From Mytilus edulis (Eukaryota; Mollusca; Bivalvia; Mytilida; Mytilidae): a stretch of 64,000 bases of DNA. The stretch spans positions 40,821,601 through 40,885,600 of the forward strand of contig NC_092356.1 of the NCBI RefSeq assembly GCF_963676685.1, read 5' to 3'. The position numbers were made by a program, and so were the translations under genes. The notes under the pieces are model-generated. The model was not told where the DNA came from. It did no database searches and saw only the letters and a list, made by a program, of their open reading frames with translations. Numbering within the stretch: the first letter of the stretch is position 1; the number at the start of each line of letters is the position of its first letter. Of the stretch, positions 58,771 through 64,000 are shown in pieces.

Positions 58771-60705
58771 AAATCAATTTGAAATAAAATTCTGTTATGG
58801 TTCCATTAATCATCAGACAAGACTTATTCAAGGAATTAAATTATAAAATCCAGTGTAGAATCCAAAACCTTAGAAGTTTTTAGATTTAATACAATATAAG
58901 AAAACCACTTCACACTTAAAAATTCTGACTGTCTCTTAAATCCAGTACGCTATTTCAATCTTTAAGTCTCTCACACAAAATAATCTTCAACAAAACTCAT
59001 TTCTTTTCAATACACCTTACATATCATCTCTTAGATGTGACTATATAAAATACAAAACTCCCATGATAAAATATAATAACTACAATGGAAATTAAGATAT
59101 GCAGCACTAAAATATATCATGAACCATATATACAAAATTAATTAGGTCAAGGTCTACCATAACACATATTCATTTGATGATTGTAAGTCTATGGGAACTG
59201 CAAAGTAAATTTTTAATACTTGTATCTTATATTATTAAATAAATAAAATTACATAAGCTATGAAAAAAAAACCAAACATTGATTTATTTTGAGGGAGGAA
59301 GAGGGGTGGGAGAAAAAAACTACAAGGCTTTTATAAAAAAGACAATATATGAGGAACTTGCCAAATGGGGTAAGTATCAAATATGAGAAAATGTTTTCAA
59401 TTATTTTCAAAAAAACAATTTTCATGTCAAAACTTTCATAAATAAATAAAGTATTATATTCTACACTGATTAAGACTGTTATTCAGAACTGAACAAACTT
59501 CATAAGTTGATTGGTCAACTGTTCTTAATATATAGCATAGCAAAGTCTAAACCACTCAAATAACTTTGAATTCATCAAATCTGTATGTAAAATTATTCTA
59601 AACTAGTTTAAAAATGGTATTTTTTTGTGTCTTCTTCAGACAACTATGAATCATTCTTATCTGTGCAAATTAGTTTTCTTGTAAAAGAAAAGCAAAGAAA
59701 ACATCAAAGATCAACAAACAGCACAAAAATACAGATGCCTATGATAGCATGTCAAGACACATTGTTAAAGTTTGATAATGGGGCCTATGGCTAGTCTACA
59801 TAATTCCAAAAGTAAAAAGCTACAAGTTTTGTGGCAGTGGCAAGACTAAATAATAAATAATAAGCATAATTTCAACACAAAATATGAAATCACAAAACAT
59901 CTAAATACCCTATAAGAAAACACTTGTAATGCTACATGAAAATTCATATAATAACATGTTTCTGAGGTAAAAGGTGACATTGTAATATTTTTTTAAAATG
60001 TTTTTTAAACCTTGAAAACATCCTCATCCAATTACACTCAAAACTCATACAAGTGTATTTATTTTCCCGTACAAATGGTCAGGTTGATTAAAACTACCTT
60101 GAGCTCCATACATTAATATTAGAACAAACAAAGTTCAGGTAAAACAGCTTGCTTCAAGTGACTTTACCTGAAATACACTGAGTTCAATCTCAGTGATTCT
60201 AGTTTATAATAACTTCAAACTTTTGAAACATCTATTTCAAAAATAGAACTGACAATTTGCAAGATTTGTTTACACACTTGTATGGTTTAGGTATTAACCA
60301 CATCTCTATCACAATATTTAATAGCCTCCTTACAATCAAGCAAAATGAGTAAGCTAGTGAACATGATGAAATTGTAAGCCATGTAAAACTGTAATACATG
60401 TATATCTTATTATTCAATAAAATACACAATGAAATCTGTATGTAACTTGTGATAACTGCAATTACTTTATGTACAATGTGTTAACCTTGGCAGTACTAAA
60501 TATGTGTTAGTGTTTTTCTTCCTTTCTTGGAACTAAAGCATTATAAACCCATAAAATAACATATTTGGTGACAAAAATTGCTATCACAGAAAGGCTTATG
60601 TAATTATGACATACTGGCACATTAAGAATTATACAAACCAAAATACATTACTTAGGGATAAACTATCAATCATATTACAGTCTTCAAGGACCACTCTTCT
60701 TGTAG

Positions 60706-60918
60706 ATACTGTGGATTCATTTATTTTTTGTAGGTACCAATTTTCATGGATTGAGGAATGCCCATATTTTCGGGATGTTTGAGTTCATGGTTTTGCCAAA
60801 GTCTGCATACAAACCTATATAAAATTTGCAATTCTTTGAACATTTAAATTTGTGGCACACATGTAACCAAAAAATCAACGAAAATTGATATCCAACGAAT
60901 ATAAATGAATCCACAGTT
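60706..60918 (+). mobile_element. 'tgtggattcatttatttt' MITE, best copy
   Basis: It begins 'actgtggattcatttatttt' and ends 'aatataaatgaatccacagt', about 20-bp inverted ends. The interior has 'aggtaccaattttcatgg', 'ttgccaaagtctgcatac' and 'aaaattgatatccaacg'. I recognise it as a bivalve-wide MITE. Confidence 0.88.
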
Positions 60919-62971
60919 ATGCAATTTTCTTCAAAATTAACATTTTTTCTTTGTTCCAGTATAAAAATTCAAATTAGTTTCAACTCATTTCATAAGTATA
61001 GCTCTCAACAAGGGTTGATATTCACTATCTGAAAATTAGAGGGATTTTTACATACTTTGGAAAATAAATGATAAATACAGTAGTATGGGTTTATACAAAG
61101 AATTAAAAATCTTCTTTTACAAATAATCAAACAAAGTGCTATGCTTGTCTCACAGTGATAAAAAATGCCTTTTTATGCATAATACATAAATAAGCTAAGC
61201 ATTCTCTACATAGTAGAGTTAACTAAAAATACACCTTTTAATTTTGTAATGATTGTACATACAGATGTAGATATGAAATTGTGCTTTAACAACAACAGAA
61301 ACCATTCATGTGTTAACCAATTCACCGTTTCAAAATCTAATGCATTCTGGGTAATATTTTCAAAAGTGTACACCAAAATGTTGTGATTGGTTGAAAACAT
61401 CCAAAACAATTGAAATTCAACCAATGGTGTGATGTTATTTTCATTTTGAGGTACGAACAATGAAATTTCTGATTAATTTTACCAAAACCTATAAAAAAGG
61501 TATTGAAATCAATGCTGTTTAGTGAAAGCAGCTTGTTTCGTGTGAATTCACATTCGATATACCTAAATTACATGTAAGGTTTTTAATTACAATACCGTAA
61601 TTTTTTTTAAATAGCTCATAAGATTCCAATAGAATTGACAATCAGCCTTAGAAAACTCATGAATTACTTTTTGTGCTAAATGTAAACACTGGCCTTTAAA
61701 AAAAAATCATTTAAATGACATATTTTTTTTTTAATTTAAATGCACATAAAACAATAAGAATAAAGAAAATGAAGATTTCTGAAAACTGTCAGACAGTTTC
61801 AATACCTGCCACCAAAATATAAATGACCGAAAGAAAATTGTCTGTAGTACAAAGTTGGGGCACGGTTTGATAATTTCTGTCTGACACCTTACTTTATAGA
61901 CTTTTTTTTATGATATTGTGCATATACAGGTGATAAACATATACTACCAAATTTACGATAAATAAAGTGTTTTAAACAATATTCATACACTAGGTCAGTT
62001 TATTCAATTGTATTGTGGAGGTTTCTTGTGTTCCATTTAGATTTTTTTCTTCTTAAAATCCATAAATGAGTTGTGTTAATTAATAAAACAAACTAATACT
62101 ACATGAATGAAATTATCTTCAATATTACAATACTAAAACATTTCAAATTAAAGCACACATAGAGTGAAATAAAATGAGTGTGAACTTAATGCACATAATT
62201 CATGAGGTGATATATAACTTATGAATGAAAGACTACTTGACCAATGAAAATCCATTATAATGTTACAAAACTATTTGCATAAATCTCAATATCAATACTG
62301 CACAAAGACTGAATTGGACTGTATTGAGTTTTTTGATAACTTTGAACTGTAATTAAATAGAAACACTGAAATAAGAACATTTAACTAATGTGATGTCATG
62401 CTTGCTTAATTTGACTTCATAAATCTGTATGAAATCTATCTTATTCTTTGAGCCTATCAAATTTGTACTTTGACTGTTTCCAAACAACAATCTAGCATTT
62501 CACTGGTATATCCATTTCTAAACAAGCTAACAATGACATCCACATTTTGCAACCATCAAATTTTGCAATGGTAATAACAAAACGGTAGCAAGAATTTAAC
62601 TTTCCTATAGTCAATTTACCTAAGCCATACTTAAGCAAGTTACTCCCATTTTTTCTCAAAATCAAACATAAACTGACACCATCTCTTTAGGTATTGCATT
62701 TGAAACATTGACATTCTTTTGTGATTTTTTTTTTTATTTATAAAATAACTATGGCAGAGAATTGTTTATATAAAGGAAAGAAGAGAAATGCCCATGATGT
62801 GTAGCAGATACCAACCAATGAAATACTTCGAAATAATGCTACCTTTAAAGAAACAAATGTTTTCTTTAGTTTTTTATTTTATAGAAATTGAAAAATAAAT
62901 ACTATAGTATTTGTATATAAAACTTAATACAGTCCAAGAAATTCGCTCTCTGAAAGACTTCAACCAAATAA

Positions 62972-64000
62972 TCATGCATATAATGGAATCTTTTTAGTAA
63001 TAGGTTTACGACACATATGACATGTTCGTAATGAATCCCCACAGATATTACACACAGTGTGTCCACATAAAAATGCCATGTTTCGTTTCCTTTCCATACA
63101 AATAGAACACAGAAAGTTCTCCTCCATCTCTTGGAGTTTCTTCTGCAGTAAGTTTGACTCCATAACTCCAGCAGCAGGATGTTCTCTAGTCGCTGTTACT
63201 TCTGAACCATCTAAAAAAAAGATATGACAAAATTTTAAAAAATCTTAGAAACTAAATTGAGTAGACAAATTTTTCTGTTGAAAAGTATTATATAAATTGA
63301 TACAGATAAATAAGGCAGGCTAATTTCCTGTTGCAAAAAATAAAATTAGATGAACATTTTTTTCATTTTCTAGATATACTACATGCATGAATAAATGTTT
63401 ACATTTATGACTTTAAAACACCAGCATACTACTGTTGACTTTATTTACATATGTGTGTAGAAAATAAATGACCCTACAACAATTTTTCTCAGAATTTTGT
63501 TTAAGCCATGTATTCAGAATTAAAGGATAGTACAAAATAATTGAGTTGGCATGCTCAACTTTATTCTTTGCACAAGAAGATTGGAGTTTTCTTGACTGGC
63601 TATACAGTCCTCACACAGTTGTAAAAGTATATTTGCAAACAGTTATTCATATCACAATGCACATCCAATTCTAATGTAGTTTTTCTGCATCAGTAATCTA
63701 AAATGTTTGTGTTTAACAAGTGTTTGCAAGTCACACATTAATTTCAATTGTTTTTGGGTAGCTTTTGTAAAAAATACATTTAGTCAAACCAAATGATACA
63801 TGTTTAAAATTTCTACTAAACTTTTTCTCACATGGATATCTATTCTATAACATACCTGGACAAGTTTTACTATCTATATTTTCTTTACATGATATACATT
63901 TTCTCATCTTCTGACAGCAGTCAAAACAGGTTATAACATGTCCACATGGTGAAAATTTGATACACGCCATGTTTTCTGAACACACCATACATTCTTGTAC
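62972..64000 (-). CDS. MIB2: Mind bomb E3 ubiquitin ligase, C-terminal two exons (MIB2-like), incomplete at the window edge
   Basis: Mind bomb proteins ubiquitinate Notch ligands and other targets; catalysis lies in C-terminal RING fingers. The exon 64000-63856 encodes a full RING (ECMVC, SPCGHVITC, CFDCC, KCISC: C-x2-C, CxH, C-x2-C, C-x2-C) and ends G|gtatgt in phase 1. The last exon 63210-62972 begins after tttttttag, continues in frame (PDGSEV), has a helical stretch (LLQKKLQEMEE), then the last C3HC4 RING (FLCSICMERKRNMAFLCGH, TVCNICGDSL, TCHMCRKPI) and stops after IPLYA. The RING pair, the spacing and the linker PDGSEV, which as I recall it is shared with vertebrate MIB2, favour MIB2 over MIB1. 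All zinc ligands are present. The 5' part (herc/MIB, ZZ, ankyrin regions) lies beyond 64000. Confidence 0.85.
63211..63855 (-). other. Last intron of MIB2
   Basis: 645 bases between donor (63855-63854) and acceptor (63212-63211). A+T-rich with no repeat family recognised. Confidence 0.8.

Larger units (their letters stand above)
57481..62971 (-). other. Region 3' of MIB2, probable 3' UTR and intergenic sequence
   Basis: No splice-flanked exon was found in these 5.5 kb. The sequence directly after the MIB2 stop on the minus strand should be 3' UTR; several minus-strand AATAAA hexamers are available and I cannot choose among them. Two MITE copies lie within it (58563-58770 and 60706-60918). 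Short frames of 61-91 codons are noise. Confidence 0.4.

Noticed and set aside
1-64000. A new multi-gene defence or mobile system
   Set aside because: I looked for clustered unknown genes with shared orientation, tRNA or attachment sites and defence-type motifs; the window shows isolated eukaryotic genes and repeats, nothing like a gene system.

Overview
The window is strongly A+T-rich animal DNA with spliced genes, long introns and a dense load of interspersed and tandem repeats. Several repeat families (the consensus with 'gccaatgagacaactctccac', the one with 'gtcaaactcataaatcgaaaataaactgacaac', the 'acgaaacgcgcgtctggcgt' element, the 'tgtggattcatttatttt' MITE) look to me like those of bivalve molluscs, most likely a mussel (Mytilus or relative). 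That identification is from memory; no search was run.

Genes. Three spliced genes can be rebuilt, all on the minus strand. (1) MAD2L2/REV7 (19663-32150): seven exons with consensus splice sites and consistent phases give a 206-residue HORMA protein close in length to the vertebrate one; exon 1 is less certain. (2) An unrecognised proline-rich gene (39115-40726, perhaps starting at 42494): three exons in phase. (3) The 3' end of a mind bomb E3 ubiquitin ligase, best matching MIB2 (62972-64000, continuing past the window), with the last two RING fingers. In addition, an intronless bacterial-type UDP-galactopyranose mutase (glf, minus, 4156-5228) is intact except for one missing base in an A8 run.

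Layout. 1-4150: repeats, including a 160-bp tandem family. 4156-5228: glf. 6170-8886: dispersed repeats and a dead Tc1-like transposon with perfect 26-bp ends. 10965-18540: satellite country (70-bp and 53-bp arrays) with a split duplication carrying a 1.1-kb insertion. 19663-32150: MAD2L2, its introns holding MITEs and palindromes. 32850-36742: a 16-bp repeat cluster, a 28-bp minisatellite and a 1.2-kb foldback. 37655-42494: the orphan gene and a 450-bp foldback. 43785-52230: transposon debris with a Penelope-like and a non-LTR reverse transcriptase fossil and a 1-kb GA/GT microsatellite. 54370-57480: three-level nested repeats. 57481-64000: MIB2 3' region and last exons.

The genes do not form an operon or pathway: MAD2L2 acts in translesion synthesis and double-strand break choice, MIB2 in ubiquitination, and glf (if active) in galactofuranose precursor supply. 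I found no convincing new multi-gene system. The items most worth checking are the bacterial-like glf, the orphan proline-rich gene, the nested foldback at 35545-36742, and the copied MAD2L2 splice acceptor inside a MITE.
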